Shown: positions 1 through 8,468, numbered from the stretch's first letter. The stretch: DNA of 64,000 bases from Chloroflexota bacterium (GCA_016208315.1 JACQYF010000089.1:1-64000); one strand, 5' to 3'. Translations and numbers: made by a program. Notes: generated by a model not told the origin, from the letters alone.

Positions 1-516
1 GCGCCCTTTCGCGATCTTGGCGATTTCGGCCAGCGGTTCGATGGTGCCGACCTCGTTGTTGGCGTACATGACGCTGATGAGGACCGTACGCGGCGTGATC
101 GCGCGGGCAATGTCGTCGGGATTGACCACGCCATGCCGGTCAACCGGCACGCGCGTGACCTCAAAGCCAAATTCCTTTTCGAGCTGCGCGACGGTGTTCA
201 AAATCGCGTGGTGTTCGATGGGCGTCGTGATGATGTGGTTGCCGCGCGCGCGGAGCGCAAAGGCAACGCCGCGGACCGCGAGGTTATCCGCCTCGGAGCC
301 GCAGCCGGTAAAGACGATTTCTTTCGGTTGCGCGTTCAGAATCTCCGCTACGCTGCGCCGCGCCGCATCCAACCCGCTCAGCGCGGCTTGCCCAAAGCGG
401 TGCAAACTGGACGCGTTCCCAAATTTTTCCGTGAAATACGGCAGCATCGCCTCGACCACGCGCGGGTCTACCCGCGTGGTCGCCGAGTGATCGAGATAAA
501 TGTTTCGCTGTTCCAT
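1..516 (-). CDS. Cysteine desulfurase (NifS/IscS family), N-terminal part, cut by left edge
   Basis: The 172 visible residues are the N-terminal part of a class V aminotransferase-fold, PLP-dependent enzyme that takes sulfur from cysteine for Fe-S cluster or thiolation pathways. Visible landmarks are YLDHSATT near the start, the SEADN segment of the cofactor loop, and PIEHHAIL with the His that normally stacks on PLP. The lysine that binds PLP lies beyond the edge. ATG 516 is preceded by GGAGAA with good spacing. A strong promoter (586-614) and a palindrome (532-583) precede it, so the leader is roughly 60 bases. The family call is firm; the subtype (IscS, SufS or NifS) cannot be told from this part. 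Confidence 0.92.
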   Translation of the reverse strand, partial: MEQRNIYLDHSATTRVDPRVVEAMLPYFTEKFGNASSLHRFGQAALSGLDAARRSVAEILNAQPKEIVFTGCGSEADNLAVRGVAFALRARGNHIITTPIEHHAILNTVAQLEKEFGFEVTRVPVDRHGVVNPDDIARAITPRTVLISVMYANNEVGTIEPLAEIAKIAKGR

Positions 517-531
517 CGTATTCTCCAGACC

Positions 532-583
532 AGACCCGAAGGGTTATGCGGCTCCTGCGGAGCCGAGGAAACCCTTCGGGTCT
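532..583. repeat. Family A palindrome, copy 1 (5' leader of cysteine desulfurase)
   Basis: Outer arms at 532-545 and 570-583 are perfect 14-base inverted copies (AGACCCGAAGGGTT and its complement). Inside is a second stem, CGGCTC/GAGCCG (549-554 and 560-565). Copies occur at 17410-17461 and, with another centre, inside a gene at 8889-8955. It lies between the promoter and the start codon, so it would be transcribed as a hairpin in the leader. Confidence 0.9.
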
Positions 584-585
584 AG

Positions 586-614
586 ATTCTAGCACACCGC
601 CAAGGCGTTGTCAA
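586..614 (-). promoter_or_regulatory. Promoter of cysteine desulfurase
   Basis: Reading the minus strand, TTGACA (614-609), a 17-base spacer and TAGAAT (591-586) form a near-consensus sigma-70-type promoter with an extended TGn just upstream of the -10. The same TGnTAGAAT block recurs upstream of several other genes here. Transcription should start near 579. Confidence 0.8.
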
Positions 615-620
615 AAGGAT

Positions 621-1322
621 TTATGCTTTCGTCGCCGTGACCACGGCGACTATGCTGGCGTCGTCGCGCACCCACTCGGTTTGCGCCTCAAACCCACCCC
701 CTGCCAGCAACTCCCTCGCTCTCTCTGCGAAACTGCGATGCGCCGACTCTTGATCGCCACCCCCAACGGCATCGAGCGCGCGATTGAGCACGCGGCTCCA
801 CAGCGCGAACGGCAACAATCGCCCCGCATCCACCCAAATCAGCCGACCCTGATCGTCAAGCACGCGGCGAAATTCCGCGAGCGCCTCGGGATCGTAAATG
901 AGTTCAGGTGGGAAGGTCATGATGACGGTATCGAAGGCGCGGGGCGGGAACGGCAGACGTTGTACCCGCGCGCGGACCAGCGGAAAACCTTGCGAAGGTT
1001 CATCCTGAGCGGAGCGGAGCGGAGTCGAAGGAACCTTCGCAAGAATTTTTGAGCGCGTGATGCGGATCATCCACGGCGAGAGGTCCACGCCCACCGGCGT
1101 GTAGCCCGCGGCAATCAAATCGAGCAGCAGATTGCCGGTGCCGCAAGGGACTTCGAGGACGCGCGTCCCGGTAATCCGCGGAATCGCCGCGCGGGTCCAC
1201 GCGCGCCAGTGCCCGCGCGAAACGACTGCGCTAACAAAATCGTAGGTGAACGCGAAGGGATTGTAGAACAGGTGGAAAGCGAAACGGAGCAGGGGTTGGA
1301 TCACGCGTCGGCGGCATTGCAT
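621..1322 (-). CDS. Class I SAM-dependent methyltransferase
   Basis: A 233-residue Rossmann-fold methyltransferase. The SAM-binding motif I is visible as VLEVPCGTGNLLLDL, followed by GVDLS for the acidic ribose-binding position, and a motif IV-like segment near FDTVIMTFPPEL. The substrate is not evident; UbiE/COQ5-type small-molecule methylation is the general family theme. Between motif I and the central strand, residues of roughly 94-112 (KVPSTPLRSAQDEPSQG) are encoded by a palindromic repeat at 989-1043 that has entered the gene in frame. No good ribosome binding site was seen before ATG 1322, so the start is less certain than the body. Confidence 0.8.
   Translation of the reverse strand: MQCRRRVIQPLLRFAFHLFYNPFAFTYDFVSAVVSRGHWRAWTRAAIPRITGTRVLEVPCGTGNLLLDLIAAGYTPVGVDLSPWMIRITRSKILAKVPSTPLRSAQDEPSQGFPLVRARVQRLPFPPRAFDTVIMTFPPELIYDPEALAEFRRVLDDQGRLIWVDAGRLLPFALWSRVLNRALDAVGGGDQESAHRSFAERARELLAGGGFEAQTEWVRDDASIVAVVTATKA
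989..1043. repeat. Palindromic repeat inside methyltransferase gene
   Basis: Inverted arms CTTGCGAAGGTTC (989-1001) and GAACCTTCGCAAG (1031-1043) flank the core CATCCTGAGCGGAGCGG and GAGTCGAAGG. The CATCCTGAGC...GAAGGA core resembles a short dispersed repeat I know from Chloroflexota and other genomes; that comparison is from memory. It is translated as part of the methyltransferase without breaking the frame. Confidence 0.85.
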
Positions 1323-1370
1323 CGGAGGATTACACCGCTATTTGACCTTCAACCCGCAGGCCGAAGGTCG

Positions 1371-1481
1371 TTACTGTTTTCCGCGTTGATACGGCTCGTG
1401 AATAGCAAGGCCAGTTACGACCTGATAATGCTTTCGATATGGACAATCCACCAGGACATCGGTGTCGAGGCAGATCGTCAT
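1371..1481 (-). pseudogene. VapC-type PIN toxin remnant with the centre deleted
   Basis: A 36-residue frame begins MTICLDTDVLVDC, the N-terminal beta strand and first catalytic Asp of PIN-domain toxins, and then jumps to YRKHYQVVTGLAIHEPY, which resembles the C-terminal end of such toxins. The roughly 80-90 residues normally between, with the other acidic catalytic residues, are missing. ATG 1481 would overlap the ancestral end of the antitoxin as ATGA. This is most simply an inactive internal deletion. The identification of the C-terminal part is inference. Confidence 0.65.
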
Positions 1482-1692
1482 ACGCTCCGACTCCATGCCT
1501 CTTGGCGCGGTCGCGCCACATACCGAAAAACTCAGAGCGCGCAAATTCTCCTAGGGTGCGGGTCACGCCCGAACCGGGAGACGCGACCACGACGACAATT
1601 TCTGCTGGGCCCAGAGGAATGTCATCGGGCAGGACAATTCTGACTTCCCGGTTAGTAGTCACCTCAGCTTTCAGGTTAATCGTTTTGACCAT
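1482..1692 (-). pseudogene. VapB-like antitoxin, truncated or frameshifted at its C-terminus
   Basis: From ATG 1692 (preceded by GGAGGC) the first 63 or so residues look like an intact small antitoxin, with an AbrB-like strand-rich start (MVKTINLKAEVTTNREVRI) and a conserved tail GEFARSEFFGMWRDR. After that the reading runs out of frame through the toxin remnant to a stop at 1330. In another frame the sequence ends EAWSRSV with a TGA overlapping the toxin ATG, the usual antitoxin-toxin junction, so a deletion with frameshift near 1505 is likely. A TATAAT -10 with TGn (1719-1727) lies just upstream. Confidence 0.6.
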
Positions 1693-1718
1693 ATCCGCCT
1701 CCAAAAGACCGCACCCGG

Positions 1719-1727
1719 ATTATAACA
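1719..1727 (-). promoter_or_regulatory. Extended -10 for the decayed antitoxin-toxin pair
   Basis: On the minus strand TGT directly precedes TATAAT (1724-1719). No convincing -35 is present 17 bases upstream. The element overlaps the stop codon of the SpoIIE-type gene. Confidence 0.5.
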
Positions 1728-4700
1728 CACTTTCTGTCCTTGATGGCTCGCCCGCCTGCTCAGCGCGCCGCTTGATCGCGACAATCGTCAGGTCGTCCGA
1801 GTTGGGCCCGCCGCCCGTGAACTCGGCCACCGACTGGAGAATCTCGTCCACGAGCTTGTCGCTGCTGAGATGCCCGCTGGCGGCAACAATACTCGCGAGC
1901 CGGTCCGCGCCGAATTCCTCCTCGCGCGCGTTCAGCGCTTCCGTCACGCCATCGGTATAGAGCAGCAGAACGTCGCCCGGTTCGGCGGTGATTTCGCAAT
2001 CATGCAGCGAAATGTTCGGAATCACGCCGAGCGCGATGCCGTGTTCTTTTAACGTCGTCACTTGCCGCGTGGCCGCGCGATAGAGCAGCGGCGGGTTGTG
2101 GCCGGCGTTGACATACGTCACGCTCGCGCGCGCCGGATCGAGCACCGCGTAAAACACCGTCACGAACATCTCGGAATGGGCATCGGTCAGGATCACGTCA
2201 TTCGCGCGATCAATCGCCTCGTGCGGCGTCGGCTTGCCGATCGCCATCGTGCGAATGATCGTGCGCGCCAGCGCCATGAACAGCGCCGCAGCCATGCCCT
2301 TGTCGGAAACATCGGCGATCACGATGCCCCAGCGCCCGCCAGTCAACGGGATAAAATCATAAAAATCGCCGCCGACCTCGCGGGCCGTCTGCCACTGGGA
2401 ACAGATTTCGTAATCGGAAATGAGCGGACACGCGTCCGGCAAAAAGCTCTCTTGAATTTGCCGCGCCAGGCCCAGTTCGTACTCGAGGCGTTTTTTCCCT
2501 TCGGCCTCACTCGTCAGCCGCGCGCCCTCGATGGCGACCGCCACTTGATTCGCGATGCCCATCACCACCTGGATCTCGTGTGGGTTGAACTGGCGCGAGC
2601 GCGTGCCCTGGTCCACGAGCATCGCGCCGACGAGTTCGCCGCGCGTGATCAGCGGCGCGATCAACAGTGCGTGGATGGTGAACAACTCGCGAATCTCGGG
2701 ACGGATCATCTGGTCCGCCGTAGGGTCTTGGATCACGACGGGCGCCATTTCCTGGCGCAACTTGGAGAGCGCGCCATAGTCGTCGGCGCGAAAGCGCATG
2801 TGGCGCAGCGTTTCATCCTGTTCGTCAGACAGTCCGTATGCTTTGGCCGATACGAACGCTTCGTTGGCCGGGTCGTACAGTAGGATCGCGCAGCGCGCGA
2901 CGCCGACCAAGAGTGGCGTGATGCGGACGACGGTTTCGAGCGCTTCGTCCAGACTTGCCGTTTGCGAAAGGTTTTGCGCGACCTGGAGCATGACGTTGAG
3001 GTACCACGCCTCTTCCTTTTGGGAATTGAACAGCCGCGCGTCTTCAATCGCAATCGCCACCTGCGCGGCGAGAGTTTTCAAAATGAACAAATCCTCATCG
3101 CCGAACGCGTTCACCGCGTTGTTTTGCACGTCGAGCACGCCGACCGTTTCCTTGCCGACGATCAGTGGCACGGCGATTTCCGAGCGCGTGTCACTCGTTT
3201 GCTCGTCGGGATCGAGGATAAAGCGCGGCTCTTTGCGCACGTCGTCCACGATGTGCGGCTCGCCCAACGCCGCCACCCAGCCGACGATGCCCTCCAGGCC
3301 GAGGCGCAGCCGCCAGCCCTTGTCGCGCCACGCCGCGCTGCGCGGGTCGCTGCTCGCGCGAAAGACGGCGTAACCCGCGTCGCCATCCACGGTAAAGATG
3401 TGGACTTTGGCATAGCCAAATCGCTCGCGGATGCTATTCACCACCTGTTGCAGTAACTCGTCAATGTCCAACACTTGGGCGACCTGGCGGCTCACGTCGC
3501 TGACGATCGCGAGCTGCGTCGCGCGCTGGCGTTCGACCGCATACAACCGCGCGTTTTGGATTGCGACCGCGGCCTGCGCGGCCATCGCGGCGAGGTTGCT
3601 GGCGTGAATCGGATGAAACACGCGGGCGCGAATCGCGAACAGCGAGAGCACGCCGATCAACTCCTCGCCGGCCAGCATCGGGACGAAAAGCGCGCTGCGC
3701 GCCTGGCGTCCGGCGATCGTCACCTTTTCGCTGGCCGCGACAGCCGATCCCGTTCCGTCCAGCGGATAGACCAATGGCTTGTACACGTCGAGCGCGCGGA
3801 TGGGCTGGCGATGCTTGGAGAAATAGTCGAACAGCGGCGAGGTCGGCGCGGGTTGATTCGGATGCCGCGTCTCGCTCGCCGTGGCTTGGAGCGCGATGCG
3901 CGTCTCGGCCTCCGGCGGGCCTTCGCGGTCGAAAAATTCGATCTGGCACAAATCGCACGGGACGATGCGCTGCGCGTGCGCGCAGAGCACCTCGGTGATC
4001 TTGTCGGAGTCGAAGGCGGCTTGCGAAAGCGCCTGGCCGAATTCGTAGAGCACAGTCAAGTCGTTGCGGCGACGCACCAGGTGCGCGCTGGCGTCCGCAA
4101 AACGCTGGACGACGATCGCCGTGCAGAACAGGCCGAGCGCCATGATCAAAAAGATACCGCGATCCAGCGAGGTATAGACCACCGCAATCACAATGGCTAA
4201 CGGCAGCGGCAACAATTCCATCAATAGCGAATAGACGAGAATCGTTCGCAGGAAAGCGACCAGCGCGGTCGCGCCGCCGCGCAAATATTCGAGCAGACCC
4301 CAGCCGAGGTGATCGAGCGCGAACCAGGTGACGACGGCCGCGAGAAATGCCGGCAGCGTCTCCGGCGTCAGCATGCGCGGCGCAAACTGGCCGCCGAGCA
4401 GCGCGTAAACGTGCGAGGCGGCATAGCACATGCCGACCTTGAGGCCAGCGTTGAACAGAGGGATTTCGAGGAAATCGCGGAGGGAGTGTTTATCGCGCCG
4501 CCAAGCGTTGAGGAAGAGATAGACAAAGCCGGACGACGCCGCGACCCACGCGCCGAGGATCGGTCCAAACACAAAGAGCGCGGCCAGGTCAATGATGCCG
4601 ACGAGACTGTGAGTCACCTGAGGCGCGACATGAAAGCCGGCGCGTTTGAGCATGAACGACAGCGCGGCGAAGAAGGCGAGCGGCGCGGCGTTCGCAAGGA

Positions 4701-4791
4701 GCACATCGGACCGCGTAACGCCAACTAGAAAGCCGACGCCCGTCAGCCCGAGGGCGACAGAATAGAGGGTGGCGAAAAAAGTGTGGCGCAT
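1720..4791 (-). CDS. Membrane sensor with three GAF domains and SpoIIE/PP2C phosphatase
   Basis: A 1023-residue signalling protein. Roughly residues 1-230 are hydrophobic with several membrane helices. Three GAF-like modules follow (about 240-415, 430-590 and 610-770; FVPMLAGEELIGVLSLFA and AVPLIVGKETVGVLDVQNN are typical GAF strands). The C-terminal 220 residues are a PP2C-type SpoIIE/RsbU phosphatase with GGDFYDF, IADVSDKGMAAALFMAL, AGHNPPLLY and LLLYTDGVTEA, which keeps the metal-binding Asp and Gly residues. Such proteins usually dephosphorylate an anti-sigma-factor antagonist, but no partner lies nearby. ATG 4791 is preferred over GTG 4812 because the latter lies inside the promoter -10. 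The resulting 5' leader would be only about five bases. Confidence 0.88.
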   Translation of the reverse strand: MRHTFFATLYSVALGLTGVGFLVGVTRSDVLLANAAPLAFFAALSFMLKRAGFHVAPQVTHSLVGIIDLAALFVFGPILGAWVAASSGFVYLFLNAWRRDKHSLRDFLEIPLFNAGLKVGMCYAASHVYALLGGQFAPRMLTPETLPAFLAAVVTWFALDHLGWGLLEYLRGGATALVAFLRTILVYSLLMELLPLPLAIVIAVVYTSLDRGIFLIMALGLFCTAIVVQRFADASAHLVRRRNDLTVLYEFGQALSQAAFDSDKITEVLCAHAQRIVPCDLCQIEFFDREGPPEAETRIALQATASETRHPNQPAPTSPLFDYFSKHRQPIRALDVYKPLVYPLDGTGSAVAASEKVTIAGRQARSALFVPMLAGEELIGVLSLFAIRARVFHPIHASNLAAMAAQAAVAIQNARLYAVERQRATQLAIVSDVSRQVAQVLDIDELLQQVVNSIRERFGYAKVHIFTVDGDAGYAVFRASSDPRSAAWRDKGWRLRLGLEGIVGWVAALGEPHIVDDVRKEPRFILDPDEQTSDTRSEIAVPLIVGKETVGVLDVQNNAVNAFGDEDLFILKTLAAQVAIAIEDARLFNSQKEEAWYLNVMLQVAQNLSQTASLDEALETVVRITPLLVGVARCAILLYDPANEAFVSAKAYGLSDEQDETLRHMRFRADDYGALSKLRQEMAPVVIQDPTADQMIRPEIRELFTIHALLIAPLITRGELVGAMLVDQGTRSRQFNPHEIQVVMGIANQVAVAIEGARLTSEAEGKKRLEYELGLARQIQESFLPDACPLISDYEICSQWQTAREVGGDFYDFIPLTGGRWGIVIADVSDKGMAAALFMALARTIIRTMAIGKPTPHEAIDRANDVILTDAHSEMFVTVFYAVLDPARASVTYVNAGHNPPLLYRAATRQVTTLKEHGIALGVIPNISLHDCEITAEPGDVLLLYTDGVTEALNAREEEFGADRLASIVAASGHLSSDKLVDEILQSVAEFTGGGPNSDDLTIVAIKRRAEQAGEPSRTESVL

Positions 4792-4802
4792 AGCAGGTTG
4801 GC

Positions 4803-4831
4803 ATTCTAGCACAGTCTACGCGCGGCAACAA
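4803..4831 (-). promoter_or_regulatory. Promoter of the GAF-SpoIIE gene
   Basis: On the minus strand TTGTTG (4831-4826), 17 bases, TAGAAT (4808-4803), with TGn before the -10. The predicted start point is about five bases before ATG 4791. Confidence 0.7.
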
Positions 4832-4847
4832 GTCGCCGAGTCGCCGA

Positions 4848-5392
4848 TCACTGTGCCTTACGTATCAGGGGCAAGAACAGCCAACTCGCCGGATTGAGCG
4901 TCACCCTCTGCAATCCGTCGTGATCCCACGTCCCGCGCGTTGCCATCGTCCGCGTGCCCACCTTGAACGTCACTGCGCGCCCGCGTTCTCCGCACCCCGC
5001 TGCCAAATTCCAAGTTGAACAGGTCGTTCACCCAACTCTCTGCATTCTTGTCATACACTTTCCATGGGTCAGCCGTGTCATTCGCATTGTAACCGTAGAC
5101 TGTCGTGTATGAATTCTTGATTGGGTCCAGCGCAACCGTCACCGAAATTGGCCCCGTGCGCGGATACGAGAGGAGATTCCATGAGTCGCCCCACATGTCC
5201 GACGAATCGCCCAACATAACGTGACGGTGTGTCATTATCCCAAGGGCGCCTCGAAATGGAATGGGGTCGATCAGCGTGAACTGGGCCGGTGAACCCTTGG
5301 ACACTTATCGCCAGATGCTCAAGTTTCTCGATCACACCACCACCTTGAGGCCCCACAGAAGTTTCTGACTTTGCGAATGACGCCTGAGCCAT
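4848..5392 (-). pseudogene. Remnant of a secreted protein ending in LPLIRK
   Basis: This stretch of the 650-base gap between genes holds pieces of one protein in two frames. One frame gives WNLLSYP, VYGYNANDTADPWKVYDK and NDLFNLEFG, the pattern of a repeated surface module I know from Chloroflexota secreted proteins. The sequence continues in another frame as VTFKVGTRTMATRGTWD, LQRVTLNPASWLFLPLIRK and a stop at 4848-4850. The LPLIRK end is typical of those proteins. At least one frameshift near 4980 and the lack of a signal peptide upstream show it is a 3' fragment. The rest of the gap, 5393-5462, has no gene. Confidence 0.6.
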
Positions 5393-5462
5393 GGAAGACT
5401 CAGCATGACGACCTGAACGGTTACCTTTTCGTTTTAGCGGAGATTAGCGTGATTCGCGGACG

Positions 5463-6389
5463 CTAACTTATTTGCGGCAGCACGTCGCGCGCCAGTGCTT
5501 CCAGTCCGTCCATGTCGTCCAGGTCGAGCCATTGCAGCATCACGCGCTCGCAGCCGGCCTGCGCCAACGCGCCCAATTGTTCGACCGCCTCCGGCGCGGT
5601 CCCAACCATAATGCCGCGCTCGCGCAGTCGTTCCCGCGTTTGCCCACGCGCGGCGATTTTCCGTTGAACCTCCGCGTCGTCGCGGCCAAAGACGCAGCCG
5701 GTCATGGTCGAGCGGCGCAGCGATGTTGGCGCGCGCCCGTTGGCGGCGAGCAAATCATCCAAGCGCCGGTTCAGCTCGGCAAACTTGGCGGGCGGCATGA
5801 ACGTTCCGTTCCATTCCGATGCGTACTTGGCCGCGAGCGGCAGCGTCAACTTGGGGCCGCTCCCGCCGATCAGAATCGGAGGACCGCCGGGGCGCTTGGG
5901 ACGCGGGAGCAGAATCGCATCCTGCACGCGAAAGTATTCGCCTGCAAAACTCACCGGCTGGTCGCTGCGCAGCAAGGCCGTGACGATTTGTAAACCCTCT
6001 TCGAACCGTCTAAAGCGGGGCCGGGGCCTGAGCAAATCGAAACCATAGTGAGTGTGCTCGCGCTCTTGCCACCCCGCGCCCAAGCCCAGCGTCAGCCGGC
6101 CATTCGACAGATCGTCTACCGCGCTCGCCTGCCGCGCCGTGATGACGGGATGGCGAAAGGAGAGCGGCGTGACGAGCGGGCCGAATTCGATCCGGCGCGT
6201 GTTAGCGGCAAGCCAAGTCAACGAGACCCACAATTCGAGCGAATCCAGATCGGGCGGACTGGCGTTGGTGAAATGGTCGCTGCGATACAACCCGCCGAAT
6301 CCCAAATCCTCCACGGCTGAGACGATTCGCTGCCAGCGTTCCCAATTTAACCCATTCTGTCCTTCGATCATGATGGCGGTTTCGAGCAT
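5463..6389 (-). CDS. LLM-class (luciferase-like) F420-type oxidoreductase
   Basis: A 308-residue TIM-barrel oxidoreductase of the bacterial luciferase superfamily. Visible features are GGLYRSDHF near the start, RIEFGPLVTPLSFRHP, TLGLGAGWQEREH and PPILIGGSGPKLTLPLAAKYASEWN, the conserved flavin/F420-binding strands. The family's deazaflavin members use F420; a cofE-like gene in the same window makes F420 use plausible. The substrate is unknown. ATG 6389 is chosen because GGAGGG lies eight bases upstream, and because the 53 extra residues of a longer frame would run through the promoter. Confidence 0.87.
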   Translation of the reverse strand: MLETAIMIEGQNGLNWERWQRIVSAVEDLGFGGLYRSDHFTNASPPDLDSLELWVSLTWLAANTRRIEFGPLVTPLSFRHPVITARQASAVDDLSNGRLTLGLGAGWQEREHTHYGFDLLRPRPRFRRFEEGLQIVTALLRSDQPVSFAGEYFRVQDAILLPRPKRPGGPPILIGGSGPKLTLPLAAKYASEWNGTFMPPAKFAELNRRLDDLLAANGRAPTSLRRSTMTGCVFGRDDAEVQRKIAARGQTRERLRERGIMVGTAPEAVEQLGALAQAGCERVMLQWLDLDDMDGLEALARDVLPQIS

Positions 6390-6417
6390 GGTAGAGGCCC
6401 TCCAAGCGGCTGAACGC

Positions 6418-6446
6418 ATTCTAACACAACCCAGGCACAGAAACAA
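6418..6446 (-). promoter_or_regulatory. Promoter of the LLM oxidoreductase
   Basis: On the minus strand TTGTTT (6446-6441), 17 bases, TAGAAT (6423-6418), extended by TGT. It is back to back with the prenyltransferase promoter at 6463-6491. Confidence 0.7.
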
Positions 6447-6462
6447 GCATTTTGAGCGGCAC

Positions 6463-6491
6463 TTGACCGTTTTCTGGCTCGGTGTTATCTT
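6463..6491 (+). promoter_or_regulatory. Promoter of the prenyltransferase gene
   Basis: TTGACC (6463-6468), a 17-base spacer and TATCTT (6486-6491) with TGT before it. The -10 touches a potential ATG at 6492, so translation should begin at the in-frame ATG 6504, giving a leader of only about five bases. Confidence 0.7.
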
Positions 6492-6503
6492 ATGCCCCGA
6501 CCT

Positions 6504-7361
6504 ATGCGCCAGTTCAAGATTTTTCTCGATATGATCAAGTTCGAGCACACCATCTTCGCGCTCCCGTTTGCATACTTGGGGATGGTGCTCGCGGCGAACG
6601 GACTACCGACGCTTTATCAGTTCGTCTGGATTACGATCGCAATGGGCGCCGCGCGCACGGTCGCGATGTCGCTCAACCGGCTGATTGATCGCGAATTGGA
6701 CGCGCGCAATCCGCGGACGATGAATCGCCCGCTGCCGCGCGGACTCATTACGCCGCGCGCCGTCGCCGCGATTTCGTTCGCCGCTTTCCTTGTTTTCGAA
6801 TTCGCGGCTTGGCAGTTGAACTGGCTCTGTTTCGTGTTGTCGCCGCTCGCGTTGATTTTTCTGGTCGGCTATCACTTTGCCAAACGCTTTACCTGGTTGT
6901 CGCATTGGGTTCTCGGCTTTACCGACGGTATTGCCGCGGCGGGCGGCTGGGTCGCCGTGCGCGCGTCGCTCGATCCGCTCGCGTTCCTGTTGTGGTTCGT
7001 CGTCATCGTCTGGATGGCGGGATTCGATCTAATCTACGCGTGCCAGGATATTGACGTGGACCGCCGCGACGGATTGCAATCCGTGCCTGCGCGTTTCGGC
7101 ATCGCCACGGCGCTTGTACTCGCGCGGGTCAATCACGCGATCACGGTCATTGCGCTCGCGGCCGTCGGCCTTGTCGCAGGGCTGGGCTGGCCGTTTTGGG
7201 CCGGTTGGGTTGGGGTCGCACTGTTGCTCGCGTACGAAAACGCCATCGTCAAGCCGAACGATCTCTCGCGCCTCAACCTCGCGTTCTTCAACGTGAACGG
7301 CTATATCAGCGTGCTCGTGTTCGTCAGCGCGTTGCTGGGACTCGTGTTCCCGCCAGTGTGA
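6504..7361 (+). CDS. UbiA-family prenyltransferase, probably menaquinone pathway (MqnP-like)
   Basis: A 285-residue integral membrane enzyme of the UbiA superfamily that joins a polyprenyl diphosphate to an aromatic acceptor. The first Asp-rich motif is NRLIDRELDARNP and the second region is DLIYACQDIDVDRRDG; about eight hydrophobic helices are evident. The sequence style, for example KFEHTIFALPFAYLGM, matches the putative 4-hydroxybenzoate polyprenyltransferases assigned to the futalosine route of menaquinone synthesis. A UbiE-type methyltransferase lies at the end of the same run of genes, which supports a quinone role. The start at 6504 follows from the promoter position. Confidence 0.88.
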   Translation: MRQFKIFLDMIKFEHTIFALPFAYLGMVLAANGLPTLYQFVWITIAMGAARTVAMSLNRLIDRELDARNPRTMNRPLPRGLITPRAVAAISFAAFLVFEFAAWQLNWLCFVLSPLALIFLVGYHFAKRFTWLSHWVLGFTDGIAAAGGWVAVRASLDPLAFLLWFVVIVWMAGFDLIYACQDIDVDRRDGLQSVPARFGIATALVLARVNHAITVIALAAVGLVAGLGWPFWAGWVGVALLLAYENAIVKPNDLSRLNLAFFNVNGYISVLVFVSALLGLVFPPV

Positions 7362-7362
7362 T

Positions 7363-7438
7363 TTCAGATTTGAGATTGCAGATTGCAGATTGCGCGCCAC
7401 CTACGGTGGCGACTAGTCTGAAATTTGAAATCTGCAAT
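7363..7438. repeat. Family G low-complexity inverted repeat
   Basis: Short copies of a CAGATTTGAGATTG-like word run toward the centre, then their complements (GAAATTTGAAATCTGC) run away from it, with a GCCACC/GGTGGC stem between. Related tracts occur at 29645-29665, 39656-39750, 40237-40270 and 43592-43612. It fills the gap between the prenyltransferase and the binding-protein gene. Confidence 0.75.
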
Positions 7439-7457
7439 GATGTTAGGAGCAACAACG

Positions 7458-8468
7458 ATGTTTTCCCATCGCACTCTCACTCTCCTTGGCACTGTCGCAC
7501 TCGTCTTACTCGCCGCGTGCGCGCCGGCGCCCGTGCCAACCGTCGCGCCGACTGCCGCGCCGCAAGCCGGGACTACGCCGACCCTCGCGCCAACTGGGGC
7601 GGGCATGCTGCGCATCGGCGTTCTGCCGATCACGGATGTCGTCCCATTCTATGTCGCGCTAGAGCAAGACTATTTCAAAAAGCAGGGGCTGAACGTCGAG
7701 CTGGTGCCCGCGTCGAGCGCGGCCGAACGCGATCAAATGATGGCGACCCAGCAGATTGACGGGCAGTTGAACGACCTCGTTTCGACGGTGCTCTTCAACG
7801 CCCAAACGCCCAAGATCAAAATCGTCCGTACGGCGCGCACGGCATTTCCGAATGCCGCCGAGTACTGGATTCTGACGCCCAAGGACAGTTCGATCAAAAC
7901 GGCGCAGGACTTGAAGGGCAAGGAAATCGCGATCTCGCAGAACTCGGTGATCGAGTACGTCACGCAGCGTCTGCTGGAGAAGGAAGGGCTTGCCGCCGCC
8001 GACATCAAGACGACGAACGTGCCTTCGATTCCGACGCGCCTGCAGCTCTTGACGCAAAACCAGGTCGCCGCTGCTACGCTGCCCGATCCGCTTGCGTCGC
8101 TGGCGATCCTGCAAGGCGCGCGCATCGTCGTGGACGATACCAAGTATCCCGAATACAGCATGAGCGTCATCAGTTTCCGCGCCGACATCGTCACGCAGCG
8201 GGCCGGCGACATTCGCAAATTCCTCGCCGCGTACGATCAAGCGATCCAGGACATTCGCGCGAAACCGGACCAATTCCGCAATACGCTGATTGATAAAGGT
8301 CGCGTGCCCGATCAGTTGAAAGACAGATACCAATTCCCGCCGTTTCCCGATCCGTCCATTCCCAGTAAGGCGCAGTGGGACGACGTGGTCAAGTGGGCGA
8401 CCGAGCGCAAGCTGATTTCCGCGCCAGTGACATTCGAGTCGTCCGTGGAAAGCGGATTCATTAAATAG
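7458..8468 (+). CDS. ABC importer substrate-binding lipoprotein (NMT1/SsuA-like)
   Basis: A 336-residue secreted lipoprotein. The signal peptide ends in a lipobox LLAAC with Cys21, followed by a Pro/Thr/Ala linker to about residue 50. The mature part, beginning LRIGVLPITDVVPFYVALEQ, is a type 2 periplasmic-binding fold of the NMT1/THI5/SsuA kind that binds small organic ligands. ATG 7458 has GGAGC upstream; earlier in-frame Met codons derive from the repeat and lack a binding site. The ATPase and permease follow downstream. The ligand is unknown; the flanking quinone genes hint at an aromatic or quinone precursor, which is inference. Confidence 0.87.
   Translation: MFSHRTLTLLGTVALVLLAACAPAPVPTVAPTAAPQAGTTPTLAPTGAGMLRIGVLPITDVVPFYVALEQDYFKKQGLNVELVPASSAAERDQMMATQQIDGQLNDLVSTVLFNAQTPKIKIVRTARTAFPNAAEYWILTPKDSSIKTAQDLKGKEIAISQNSVIEYVTQRLLEKEGLAAADIKTTNVPSIPTRLQLLTQNQVAAATLPDPLASLAILQGARIVVDDTKYPEYSMSVISFRADIVTQRAGDIRKFLAAYDQAIQDIRAKPDQFRNTLIDKGRVPDQLKDRYQFPPFPDPSIPSKAQWDDVVKWATERKLISAPVTFESSVESGFIK

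Noticed and set aside
4858-5304. A 148-codon frame after the LLM gene as a complete protein
   Set aside because: Its second half is out of frame with the continuing LPLIRK end, and it has no start features, so it is treated as a remnant.
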